The translations under genes were made by a program, and so were the position numbers. A stretch of 64,000 nucleotides of DNA from Saposhnikovia divaricata (Eukaryota; Streptophyta; Magnoliopsida; Apiales; Apiaceae): positions 174,354,148 through 174,418,147 of the forward strand of contig CM071598.1 of the NCBI GenBank assembly GCA_036435485.1, read 5' to 3'. Of the stretch, positions 1 through 10,967 are shown piece by piece (positions within the stretch are counted from its first letter, which is position 1; every line of letters begins with the position of its first letter). Below the pieces are notes generated by a model that saw only the letters and a list, made by a program, of their open reading frames with translations, ran no database searches and was not told the origin of the DNA.

Positions 1-76
1 GAAGAAGAATCACATGAAAATATGCATTTTTGAACGTTTTGGAGGCGAAATACCTCATTATAAGCTGGTTTTCAAA

Positions 77-170
77 CCAGACCTTGTTTCAAACAAGGTC
101 ATTTTTTCAACTTCTTGAAATCACCAGACCTTGTTTCAAACAAGGTCATTTTTTCAACTTCTTGAAATCA
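77..170. repeat. 47-bp tandem repeat, two copies, each with a perfect hairpin
   Basis: Two apparently identical 47-bp units start at 77 and 124. Each contains GACCTTGTTT, one spacer base and AAACAAGGTC, a perfect 10-bp stem. A smaller stem (CTGGTTT/AAACCAG) abuts the first unit on its left. Confidence 0.9.
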
Positions 171-279
171 CTAGGGAACCTACATAGGCTTGTAAAGGAC
201 CTTATAAGGTTCTTGAATCTCAAATTTGAGCTCACACGGAGCATTTTTTAGCGTTCTGGGGCCAAACGAATCAGCTAGG

Positions 280-306
280 GGTCCAGGTGTTTGCAACACC
301 TGGACC
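280..306. other. Perfect 12-bp inverted repeat with 3-nt loop
   Basis: GGTCCAGGTGTT at 280-291 pairs exactly with AACACCTGGACC at 295-306 around the loop TGC. It is a very stable potential hairpin in non-coding E1 sequence. Function is unknown. Confidence 0.9.
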
Positions 307-999
307 TATTTTTCCTCCTCATTGCTCTGGTCGTCTTGGTCTGGTCAGCCATTCGGCCAAGGGTGCCTGGTTGGCCACCCCTGGTATAACGACTTAGAAA
401 CTTTTAATATTTATAATTAATTATTTAATATTAAATATGAATTATATGACGTGAATATTGGTTGAGAAGGTGAAAGGTGTATGATATTATATTTGTGGGA
501 TTATTTGATGATTTATATGTGTCAGATAAGTCTACGTATTTTTATTTTTATTTTTGGGGATTAAATTCTATTTAAATCATGTGTTATTTATCTTCTAAGG
601 ATTTTATAAAAATTATCGGGATTAGTAAAAATTATGAAATCTTTTGCATTATTAACTTTATTAGTTTATTTGAGTTATAAAAATATTAGATGGATATATT
701 TTTATTTTTAAGGATTTTAAAATGATTTTACGAATTGATTTATGCTTTATTGATTAATTCTTGTAAAATTCATATTTAATTCGTAATTGATCCTAAAAAT
801 ATTTTAAAAATACGTGGATGATCATAATTTTACACTCCTTATTTTATAATTTTATAATTTAATGTTCTACCCATTTTCTATTTAATTTTGATTTTAGAAA
901 TGTTTTTGTGAATTTTCAGCATAGTACAATTACGGAATTACCCCTATTTTTGTTCCCCTTTTATCCCCAATTTCCCCAAATCCCTAATTTGGTTTTACC

Positions 1000-1145
1000 A
1001 GCACATCAATCTCTCGACTCTTCCAGCAAAATCTCTCTCTCGAGCTTCCTCCCTCTCCTTCTCACCATTCCGATCCCTTCCCTCTCTCTCGAGTTCTCTC
1101 ATTTCTCCCTCACCCTCTCGATTCACCCTCACCATGTAAGCTTCG
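1000..1145 (+). promoter_or_regulatory. Pyrimidine-rich leader with 5' splice-donor-like end in solo LTR
   Basis: A CTCTCTC-rich tract runs to CCATGTAAGC, a good plant donor consensus (GTAAGC), and is followed by T-rich intron-like sequence. It lies about 750 bp from the LTR start. E3's LTR has a similar leader ending CAAGGTATGT about 790 bp in. It resembles a transcript leader. The rest of 1200-2560 is T/G-rich and I see no gene in it. Confidence 0.4.
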
Positions 1146-2564
1146 GTTCTGAAGTTTAGCAACGAATTTCATTACAATTAAATCTCTCTCACCTCTGTTA
1201 CCCTGCGTTCGTGTGCTTACTATGTGTATGTATACACGGTTCGCCTATGTTTGTATTGTTGGCTGGGTATAGTTTGTATGTATGGTTGTGCTATGTGTGT
1301 TTGTCGAATTGAGCTCCGGTGTGTGCGTGTGGCAGTTGTATGTGTGTGTGTACTGCTGTGTCATGTGTGTGAGTTTGTATCTGTATGAGTGCTGTAATAT
1401 TGAGGCTGAATAGAGTTGATTATGTGTATGTTATGTTGGAGGTGAAATCTGTGATGGGTGTAAAGTAGAAAGAAAGCAGGGGAGAGGTAAGGGAGTGCAG
1501 CGGGTGTATGTGGGTTATGGTCGTGGTGTTGGAACATGGGAGAGGCCATGTGGTTGTGTAATGTTTGGGTGTTGTCGACTATGTTCTTAGACTGTGAAAC
1601 CGAATGGAGCAGAGGTGGTTTAGTTGTGTAGTCAAGGTGTTGTTAGTGGGTTCTGCCATTAAAGTGTTGTAGTTGTAATGTTAGTTGGGTTTGTAAATTG
1701 GGTGTGTGGGTTTACATGAGTAATTAAGAGTAACTTGGTTTGAAATTCTGATTTGAGTCGAAGTATGAATCGATTGACTGTGTTATGTGTTAGTTGTTGG
1801 TTTAAGTTGGCACCATAGGCGAATTCCTTGCTGCAAATTGAGTATAATCTGTATGTTAATTAATATGTTCTGATAATTGTTAGATAATCGTTGTTGAGGT
1901 TCTGATGTGGATGTGGACTTATGTCGATGGTTGGATAGTTTTCGAAATATTTAGTAAAGAAATCGATGTAAATTAGGATGGCATAATTCATTAATCGATA
2001 ACTTGTATGTTTGGATGATTGTTATTGGAAATTAGTGGAGTAAAAATCTGCATGTAGTACTTTGAGTGTTAAGTATATCTGTTGGATATTTCTATTATGG
2101 ATATTAGACTAGTTTTGAGGAATAAATGTAGTATGTATACTCGGATTTAATTACTAGATTTTCTGATAACTAGTGGTGTATTTGGGTCATGATTATGTAG
2201 TGTATTGTGAATTATAAGAATAAGATGAAGTTGAGATTGATTGTACGACTGTTTGATTATCATTTGAGTCTATTGTATATTTGTATTACAACAGGTTATG
2301 TGATGGTTTAAAGGGGATGCCGTCAAAATTTTATAAAAATCTTAAATTTTATTTTCTCGAGTATAAGTATATATGTATGTATTATTAGTATGAAGTGGTA
2401 TTGGATTACATTTTGTTTACGTGATTAATTCTTAAATGTTGTCAGCTCTAATTATATATTTATTTATGTCAGTGGTCAGAGATTTATGTTATATGATTTA
2501 AGTAAATAAATTTAGGGTATTATCGCAAGGGTAGATTAAGATTAGACGTTCGAAGAGGAACGTC

Positions 2565-2695
2565 GAATCAAAATCTAATACTGACGGTGTATTACTGATG
2601 ATAACCTAATACTGACGGTGTATTACTGATGACGTCAGCATCAGTATCTGATCAGTAGTCCAGATCCTGATCATCACTTGAATCAAAATCTAACA
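2565..2695 (-). repeat. Truncated 3' LTR of the Copia element
   Basis: Positions from about 2597 to 2695 match the outer end of the 5' LTR (about 15335-15433) closely, ending CTAACA at 2695. The other ~400 bp of the expected 500-bp LTR are absent. Instead a 31-bp unit with TACTGACGGTGTATTACTG is tandemly duplicated (from 2575 and 2606). The LTR-end motif AATCAAAATCTAA also occurs at 2566-2578, next to the break. Confidence 0.75.
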
Positions 2696-2708
2696 ATCTC
2701 TCCCAATT
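2696..2708 (-). other. Polypurine tract of the Copia element
   Basis: On the minus strand the sequence reads AATTGGGAGAGAT directly before the LTR start TGTTAG. It is purine-rich and in the expected place for plus-strand priming. Confidence 0.75.
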
Positions 2709-2772
2709 TGTACTTTGTGAAATAAAGCACAAATTCCTTGATTCAGTGATGTCAAAAACTCAAAACAAAATA

Positions 2773-5700
2773 TTACAAGAAATCCTCAGGCTTAGTCTTA
2801 GAAATTCTCACAAAGAAATTACTCATCTGCAAGAAACTTGATAATAATTCTTCTTCTTTAATTTCGAGAATTTGAATCAGTCTTTTCTTCAGATTCCTGA
2901 GTTCTTCATCTTCCTCATTAATCTGATAAATACCTGCCCTGAGATTCTGAATTGAGCTTCTCAGTAAATCTAAATCTCCCAACAGTAAATATGCAAGTTC
3001 TTTTCCATCAGGATTCAGAGATAATTGTTCTTGATAAAATATCACTTCTTTAACAGCTAAACCCCTTTGAATTTCAACTTCTTATCCTACTGTATTCAAG
3101 TACATGGGAGTATAATTACCATCATACCTTGATCCTCCATCCAAATGTCTGCATCTAATAGTTCTGAGAATCATGGTACACCAATTATTATAAACATCAG
3201 CTTCCTTATCATGAATTCTTTTATTCTTAAGCAGATAAAGAACGTATTTCAGTTCTTTTGTTGATTTGCATAACACCTCCTGAATAGTCAGCTTCTTGAT
3301 ACTCTTGTCTTTCATGAAATACAACAACTTTTCTACCTTCTTAGAATCAACATTGCAAGCAACAATTGCAACAGCTTCAAGTTCACAAAGATCATCAACT
3401 GTTAGTTCAGCACCAATTCTTTTCACTAGAATATGTTGATCTGTCTGTCTAGTAGAGATAATTTCAGTTCGATTATGACCAATACCTCCTCTAGTGTAAG
3501 GTTCTAAACCCTTCAAGCTAGACTGAATATCTGCCCAAAGTAAATTAGATTTTCGAAGAGTTTGTGAAGTACCAACTTCAGAGATTAAAGGAAGTTCAGT
3601 CATAAGAGTACTTGATTTAAAAACAACTGGTCCATGATTCAACCGTTCATCAGTACTCTCCCCTTTCTTGTTCTTCTTCTTCTTAACTGGCATTTGTTGA
3701 TGTTCTGGAACAGGTCTACTTCGATCATACCACAATAATCTGTTTGAACCAGCCAGATCGTCCAAGTACTTTCTGGTTTCTTCAACCTCAGTATCTTTTG
3801 CTCTTTTTCTGGCCTCCTTTTCTTGTTCATCAACTTCCAGATTGTGAATTTCAACCACAACAGTAAGAATCATGACCTCAAGTTCTTTCAAGATTTCAGC
3901 TTCATCAGAATCAGGAACAGCAGATTGAGTAGTTCTCACAGTAACTTTACCTCTTCTAGCTAACTGTGGTCTTTCATCAGCAGCTTCTTCAGGTACATTA
4001 AATTTGTTATCTGGAGTCAGTGTAAAAAGTAGTGGAGATTTCTTCTTCTTTACTTTCTGAGAATCTTCAGTTATCTCCTCAATTGCGATTCCACTAGACC
4101 TTGTTTGTCTTGAACTTGTTTGAATAGGCTTTCTTCCTCTGCCTCTGCTTCTACCTCCTCTACCTCTTCCTCTACTTGCAGCAGGAGCTTCTTTCTATTT
4201 AGCAATTCCCTCAAGAATCTTCTTTTGTTCTTTTAAGATCTCTTGAGTACTCATGTCAGAATTTTTTGCAGAGATCAAAGCCAGTGCTTCCCTAGCATGA
4301 TGCTGTTGAACTTTAATGTCATTGTGATTCACAATTTCACTCTCACCTGACTTGGAAGTAATCTTCTTAAAGAGATGTGGTGCATCTTCTATCTCAGCAA
4401 TAAACAAATCCTCATCTTCTTCAGGAATTGTTGGAAGTAATTGATTCTGACCAGATAATTGAGATTGTTCCTCTGTCAGAATTTGAGACTGCACCATTGT
4501 TCTTACTGTTCTCGTCCCAGATTTAGAAACATGAGTTAACCTCTTGGTTTGAGTTTAAGACACACTTCTCCTTGTTACCAAAGCAGCATTAGAGGTTCCT
4601 GGTGCATATGACTGAGCACCACCATCATTTCCAGAAGTATCATCATCCTTTCTTACAACTGGATTAGGTGTGCATTTTGTTTTGACCACCTTCTCCCCCT
4701 TTTTGACATCAGTAGCATCATCAGTAGGATCAGTCAATAAAGATAAGATAAGTTGGAGAGAATCTTCTATATTAGTCATCCTTGAGGACAAAGTGACAAC
4801 CTTATCTTCCAAGGCATGCATCCTTGTGGTGAAGGCAGTGCTTAAACGTTGAAGCTGTTTAGCAGTGGCAATCTCAGAATAATCCTTAACAAACCGAGCA
4901 TGAAATTTTTCATTATCCCTCTTGACAGAATTAATTTCATCTTTCAACCATTTTGCCAGAATAGTTGTAGTCTTCAGATGAGCTTTGAGATTAGGATCAG
5001 AAATCTTAGTAGCTATATGACTGGAGTGAAAAAGTGCATTATTGAAATTTATATCAGTAGAAAGCTGATTACACTCAGTATACCATTCAGATCTTCTTGC
5101 AGCTTGAATATGTTCAGGAAGAAGATTGCTGTAATCTCCTATGATCTCAACTTGAGCAGCTGTAGATTTACCCATAGACTCCATAAACTTACTGGATGAT
5201 CCATAAGTAGATCCTAGACTTGCTTTCAAGACATCATTAAGCTGAGCCGCTTCAGGATCATTATCAGCATCATCATCATCATCATCATCTGAGCTATCAT
5301 TAGCCTCAGGAATTCTATCATCCACATTGTCTTCAGGATTCATAACTCCTTTCAATTTTAAATCAACAGCAGATGGTACTGTTTTATCCTGAAAACTTGC
5401 ATTCAGATTAGAAACAATTCCTATATCTCTCTGTTTTTCTAAAGTGATCTCATCACTTCTCACAACATCACCTAAGTTACTTTCAATATTAACTGCTACC
5501 TCACTAGAAGTTTGAAACTTCTCACTCTGTTCTACCTCTCCTTTTGCCAGTTCAGGAGACTGCCTCTCTTCACTCTTCTTTTTCTCTTAATGTTCACTCT
5601 CTTTCTCACAAGAAAAGTTCTGGCTCAACAAATTCAAAGAAATAAGAGGTGGCTGAGAGGAGTGGACTGAAGTCATACAAATAGAGGTATCCCTTGTCTC

Positions 5701-7887
5701 AGGTCTATCTGTAATCATACTATCAGTAGTAAAAGAAGCAGAGATAGAAGTGTTACCTGATGAAGTTGAGATAGATGCCATTGGTCTTGAAGAAAGTGGT
5801 TCAATGAGCAGTGGAATATTTGGATCAGAAATATCTTCATCAGGATTGACATCTGCAACTGGAGAATGACTCGCATCAGTATTTGCTACCAATGGTTCTT
5901 ATGTAGTCTGAGGTTGTGAAGCTGCTTTAACACTTTGAGTCAAAGGTTCTTGTGTGCTTCCCTCAAATGCAGTGTCTTGAAGTATCTCATCACATTCAGC
6001 AATGTGCAAATCATGAGCAGCTTTATCTGTCAGACTTTGAGCTAAGTTAAATTCAATTTCTGGAATCCCTTGAGCAGTATTAGGAAACTCCTGTGCTGAT
6101 GTGAGCTTGCCTGCATCTTCACTTTGAGAAGATGGTTCTTGTGGGACAGGAATGTTCTTGTCTTCACCTTCCCTTTGAGAAAGTGGTTCTTGTGGGACCA
6201 TTCCTTTAGAAATGTCTGCACCCACACTTTGAGTGGGTGGTTCTTGTGGGACTGGATCTTCAATAGCTGCTGAAATCCTTTGAAGTTCAGGTTCTTGTGG
6301 GCTTGATCCTTTCAGAGGTGAAGTGATCCTCTATTTCTTCTTTCTACTAAAAACCTTTACTTCAGCTTGTCTCTTTATCTGAAGAGGTGTTGGTTTATGA
6401 CCAAGCTGAGCAGCAATAGCATTTACTTCAGCCACAGACATCTCAATTATTCTTCTCTTTGGAGATGTAGGTGCTGGAGAATCAGAAATCTCAACAGTCT
6501 TTACATGTGATGTATCAGGAGTAGAGATATCAGGAATGACAGATGTGTCAGGAACTGATGATTCATCAAGATCAATATCATCATTAAAATTTTGCATATC
6601 TTCAGGAATATAATACTGACTCTTGTTGACTATCCTTCTTTTCTTTGGCTTTACTGGCTTAACCAATTCAGCAGTAACAGGAGCAGCAACTTCATTTTTC
6701 TTCATGAGTATTGAAATGGTCTTGTCATCATCACTATCAGAATCAGAGACCTGTTGCAAAAACTTTCTCTTTTCACCTGTTTCTTTAGATGCTCCAGCCT
6801 TAATCAAAGATTCATCAATCAGAACCCCTTGTTCACCTCCTTGTGACTTCTTTTTAGTGGGGGTTGAAGTGGAGAAATCCTTTGATCCTGATTGTCTTTC
6901 AGACACATCAGATCTAGCTGACTTCTTTTCTTTTACAACTGATGTCTTTTGGGAGACACCAGAGGTGGTTGACTGTTTAGGTAACTGTTTATGGTATGTG
7001 CTTGTGTCAGGAACAGGATGTGTTTGGTCCTGTCCCATAGCACTTGTGGCTGGGCCATAAAGTTCAGGCAATCTCTTTTTCAAGAGAAGCCAGACCCCAT
7101 CAGGAATGTAAGGATTTCCCTCAAAATCATTTGCCTTATCTGATTTAACCAAGGATTTGATATTGTTTTCAGAAATCTTAAAGATAGGCAAAACTGTATC
7201 ATTTTCAAATTCAACATTGGGACATAAATGAGAGAATATTAATTGAAAAAATCTAATAAAACAGACATAACCACATTTATCTGCTTTCCTAGCACTTAAT
7301 GCTCTCAGAATAAAAGACCCATAATCAAACACAGTATCATGGATTAGAGAGTACCCAATGTGAACTGAAGCAGTTGGTAGTGCATCAAAGTTAGAGACTT
7401 TGTTCAAGAAGCACCTACTGATGGTATCAAAGAAGAAATTCCATTCCTTCTTAAGCTTGGTTCTGTATAACTCTCCAAACTTTCTTGGTTGTCCATTATA
7501 ATCCAAACTTGTAGCAAACTCCAACAAAGAAGCATCAGTAATTGTTGCTGAAGTCTTACCATTGAGAGAAGGTAATTGTAGAGCTTCAACAACCACTTCT
7601 GGAGTGACATGATGTGTAACTCCATTGTATGTAAAGGTCAAGTTAGGCCTTCCTGAAGGTTCACATACACCAAAGACAGCGGTCTTCCAAACCTGCATTA
7701 CACACTTGAAAGAAACTTTGGCGGGTGCCGTTAAAGCATACTTAATCGGACTAGAAGCCAAGAAATCCTGAATGATGTGAAATTCATTCGATAGTTCCTG
7801 ATGGTCAAAAACAGCAACATAGTTGTTGGGAGCAAAAGTGACACCATTGATAACAACCTTATTATTTACAAATGATGAATTCTCCAT
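2773..7887 (-). pseudogene. Extra (so-called env-like) ORF of the SIRE-like Copia element
   Basis: The best start is the ATG at 7885-7887 (MENSSF...), 108 bp below a TATA box; an earlier in-frame ATG at 7965 lies between TATA and that start and is less likely. Residues about 1-290 form a globular domain (motifs KYALTAP, VWKTAVFGV, KKEWNFFFD, FIRFFQLIF) like those in extra ORFs of other asterid Copia elements. The rest is S/T/P/E-rich with basic patches and a coiled-coil stretch (about 4740-4900). In-frame stops lie at 6331, 5899, 5587, 4555, 4195 and 3082, yet all segments share one frame to the stop at 2773 (about 1700 codons). Function is unknown. I see no clear membrane segments, so the env label is conventional only. 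Confidence 0.75.
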
Positions 7888-7994
7888 TTTTGGTGTGACA
7901 AAGAGAGATTGAAATTTTGAGCAATTAGGGTTTATGTTCGCACAGTGATACAGAGAAAAAGGCAATACTGATAGTTTTGAGAATAATGAATCAG

Positions 7995-8002
7995 TTTATA
8001 AA
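7995..8002 (-). promoter_or_regulatory. TATA box for the Copia extra ORF
   Basis: TTTATAAA lies 108 bp upstream of the ATG at 7887 on the minus strand. The leader between them carries AAACCCTAAT (telo-box-like) and a CTCTCTTTG pyrimidine stretch, features common in plant leaders. It implies transcription separate from the LTR promoter. Confidence 0.55.
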
Positions 8003-8315
8003 ACTAAATTGATTTTAGACAACTAATAATTTTTCAAAGACAGGTGTCAGTAATCGATTTGTGCAAAATAATTAATGGATTAAATTACGTGAGAGAGTGG
8101 TGATAACCGCACACGACACGACTTATGATGTGTATCTATATGTATCAATGAATAAAATACACGTGCTCGTATTTTCAAGAAATGCATTTGTGATAATGAT
8201 TAAAAATACGACAATAAAATATTTAATTAAAAAATCAAATATCACTCTCTTAAAATACCTGGTAACATTAAAAACCAGAATACGAAGCGTTTCTTGACTT
8301 CGTTACTCTCCCAAC

Positions 8316-8323
8316 TCTATTTA
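8316..8323 (+). promoter_or_regulatory. TATA-like box for the divergent 85-residue ORF
   Basis: TCTATTTA lies about 90 bp upstream of the ATG at 8409, followed by a C/A-rich leader typical of plant 5' UTRs. It faces away from the TATA box at 7995, making a divergent arrangement about 320 bp apart. Confidence 0.45.
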
Positions 8324-8408
8324 ACACCTAGAGACTTGTCCACTATCTCTTTAATCCTTCATTCTCTCCTGAAAATCAAAAACCCTTCACACAACACACC
8401 TTTAAACA

Positions 8409-8666
8409 ATGTCAAAACTTACCATCAAGGAAAAGAATCTCCATCTTGTAGAGAACAGAGATATCTTCAGTTATACTCGTGAAGAGTTTGATGCCTTTGA
8501 CTGGGAAAGGCAACTTGAAAATTTGTGGCTACAGATGGATGCCAGTCTCGAAGAAATCGAGAGAGAAAGGCCTGCAAGAGTGATCGACATCGATGCTGCT
8601 CTTCAAGCAACATTAGCATGGCTTTCCTCTAAGGCATCCTCATCCAACACCACAAACCATTGTTAA
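8409..8666 (+). CDS. Small acidic protein encoded antisense inside the Copia element (85 aa)
   Basis: An intact 85-residue ORF lies on the strand opposite to gag-pol, in the gap between pol (ends 9234) and the extra ORF (starts 7887). It begins MSKLTIKEKN and is rich in E, D and L; residues 25-55 look helical with acidic and aromatic residues (EEFDAFDWERQ, LEEIERER). There is no signal peptide or membrane segment. A TATA-like box and leader precede it; AATGAA-type polyadenylation signals occur near 8855 after an AT-rich 3' region. I do not recognise the family. It could be a captured gene fragment or a regulatory micro-protein of the element; chance is possible but the surrounding promoter-like layout argues against it. 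Confidence 0.5.
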   Translation: MSKLTIKEKNLHLVENRDIFSYTREEFDAFDWERQLENLWLQMDASLEEIERERPARVIDIDAALQATLAWLSSKASSSNTTNHC

Positions 8667-9073
8667 TGAATATGTCAGCAAAAATAACCTTATCCCTTCA
8701 ACTTCCACCCAAACAAAGTGGCAAAGATGGGATCTGGGATGGCTGCTAGCAATGGAGTGGTTTGGACTTCACTTTTTATTTTCCTGTTGAATAGATTAGT
8801 AGATAGAGAGAACAAAAAGATGTAAAATTTTCATGTAATCTCTTTCTTATTATCAATGAAGAATCCTATTTCTCTAATCTTATTCAATGTACTCTGCATT
8901 TTTTTATGTTTATGAACTGTTCTTCAAAGAATTAAATCAGAGAAGTAAATATGAAAACTAATTAAAGTAATCATATAAGTAACAAATTCATTAACAATAA
9001 CCACAGTTAAATCAGGAACAGAACATTTAGGGATTACTTGAAATATACAAATTGTACTGATAACCAAACCGTT

Positions 9074-9207
9074 GCATCAGGATCTGATGTTTGACTAAAG
9101 TCAGGATTGACTTTTCGTCAGTATTCGACATGCATCAGGATCTAATGTTTGACTAAAGTCAAGATTGACTTTTCGTCAGTATTTGACATGCATCAGGATC
9201 TGACACT
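9074..9207. repeat. 58-bp tandem repeat, about 2.3 copies
   Basis: Units begin GCATCAGGATCT at 9074, 9132 and 9190 (period 58), each with TTGACTAAAGTCA, an imperfect palindrome. The repeat lies between pol and the divergent small ORF. CATCAG/GATCTGA words also occur in this element's LTR. Confidence 0.85.
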
Positions 9208-9233
9208 CATCAGTAATTGGTCTCCCCTTGTTC

Positions 9234-10001
9234 TCAGAAACTTTCATAGTTTACCATTCCCAATTCATTCACCAATTTTGTAAAAGTAGCTACAGGTAGT
9301 GGCTTGGTGAATATATCAGCTAGCTGTCGATCAGTAGGAACAAAGTGAAGTTCGATTGTCCCTTCCAGTACTTGTTCTCTTATGAAATGATATCTGATAC
9401 TGATATGCTTAGTAAGAGAATGCTGGACTGGATTTCCTGTCATAGCAATAGCACTTTTGTTATCACAATAAATAGGTATTTTTAAATTTGACAAACCATA
9501 GTCCATTAGCTGATTCCTCATCCACATGATCTGAGCATAACAGCTTCCTGCAGCTATGTACTCAGCTTCTGCAGTTGATGTGGAGATTGACTTTTGCTTT
9601 TTACTGAACCAAGAAACTAGTCTCTCTCCCAGAAACTGATAACTGCCTGAAGTACTTTTCCTGTCTATTTTGCATCCTGCAAAATCAGTATCTGAGTAAC
9701 CACATAGATTAAAGTCAGACTCTTTAGCATACCAAAGGCCAAGTGATGGAGTGCCTTTCAAGTATCTGAAAATCCTTTTAACAACAATGAGATGTGGTTC
9801 TCTGGGGTTTGCCTGAAATCTTGCACATAGACAGGTTGCATACATGATATCTGGTCTGCTAGATGTTAGATACAAAAGTGAGCCAATCATACCTCTATTG
9901 TTAGTTACATCTACCTCAATACCTTGATCAGGATCAAGCTTTGTAGCTGTAGCTATGGGAGTTGTAGCAGTAGCACTGTCTTGCATATTAAACTTCTTCA
10001 A
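9234..10001 (-). pseudogene. pol: Copia RNase H domain (C-terminal pol)
   Basis: The domain degrades the RNA strand of the RNA/DNA hybrid during reverse transcription. Recognisable Copia RNase H motifs are MIGSLLYL, RPDIMYA, CGYSDTDFAG, RKSTSGS, STAEAEYIAA and ADIFTKPL, with catalytic acidic residues D (SDTD), E (AEAEY) and D (ADIF) visible. It ends at a stop at 9234, the normal end of pol. It shares frame with RT but is cut off from it by the TAG at 10023-10025, where relatives have Gln, so it cannot be made as part of a full polyprotein. Confidence 0.85.
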
Positions 10002-10022
10002 TAGATTCTTTGTGTACTTTGA

Positions 10023-10712
10023 CTAATTGATAAAAATTCCATCATCAGTCTGTTTAACTTGCAGACCTAAGAAATAGCTCATTTCCCCCATCATGCTCAT
10101 TTGATATCTAGACTGCATTAGCTTTGAAAACTTCTCACATAATTTGGGGTTAGTTGACCCAAAAATGATATCATCAACATAAATCTGAACTAATAGCAAG
10201 TCCTTACCATGATTCAAGTAAAACAAGGTTTTATCAATTGTACCTCTTTTGAAACCATTTTCCAGTAAGAATTGAGCCAGAGTTTCACACCAGGCTCTTG
10301 GAGCTTGCTTTAGTCCATAAAGTGCTTTATCCAATCTATAGACATGATCTGGATATCTAGGATCAATGAAGCCAGGATGTTGTTCAACATATACCTCCTC
10401 TTCCAATTCTCCATTCAGAAAAGCACTTTTAACATCCATCTGGAAAACTTTGAATTACTTATGGGCTGCATATGCCAAAAAAATTCTGATGGCTTCTAGC
10501 CTTGCAACAGGAGCAAAATTCTCATCATAGTCTATTCCTTCATGTTGAGAGTACCCCTTTGCAACTAGTCTTGCTTTATTCCTCACAATAGTGCCATCTG
10601 AATCTGTCTTGTTTCTGAACACCCACTTTGTACCAATAATTGATCTACCCTTTGGCCTTGCTACAAGTTTCCAGACTTCATTTCTTTCAAATTCATTCAG
10701 TTCTTCTTCCAT
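10023..10712 (-). pseudogene. pol: Copia reverse transcriptase domain
   Basis: It copies element RNA to DNA. The N-terminal part (10455-10712) has NEVWKLVARP, GTKWVFRNK, RLVAKGYSQ and FAPVARLEAIR. After an in-frame TAA (10455-10457) it continues with MDVKSAFLNG, ALYGLKQAPRAW and the catalytic YVDDIIFG. Both Asp residues of YVDD are present, so the active site is intact while the frame is broken by the internal TAA and by TAG at 10023. It lies downstream of integrase, as in all Copia elements. Confidence 0.88.
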
Positions 10713-10967
10713 TGCTGTAACCCAATCAGCATTCTTGAGTGCATCTTCAAATTTCTTAGGCTCCTCCTTTTACAGAAAGTTATTATAGAGGCATTCATTT
10801 TGTGTTGCACTTCTGGTTTTAACACCTGCATCGGGATTCCCAATAATTAAATCAGGAGTATGGCTCTTGGTCCATTTCCTTGCTGATGGTAAATCATTTC
10901 TTGAGTTGGATGCTCCCCCTTGATTGGTGTTATCTTCAAAAGAACTAGAATTATTAGAAGCTCCCCC

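Larger units (their letters stand above)
1..384 (-). other. E1 non-coding region before its 3' LTR (left part)
   Basis: No supported gene. The segment is rich in perfect inverted repeats (65-80, 81-101, 128-148, 280-306). It resumes at 16537 once the solo LTR and one CCTGG copy are removed. Short ORFs here are chance readings. Confidence 0.55.

Noticed and set aside
908..1159. Plus-strand 83-codon ORF that looks like the first exon of a host gene
   Set aside because: It is a low-complexity pyrimidine tract inside the solo LTR, with no conserved domain; a transcript leader fits better.
1361..1549. Minus-strand 62-codon ORF
   Set aside because: Rich in H, P and T from GT/CA simple sequence; no domain, no promoter.
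6623..7060. Plus-strand 145-codon ORF
   Set aside because: Shadow of the Copia extra ORF on the other strand; composition is that of reverse-translated S/D/K-rich sequence.
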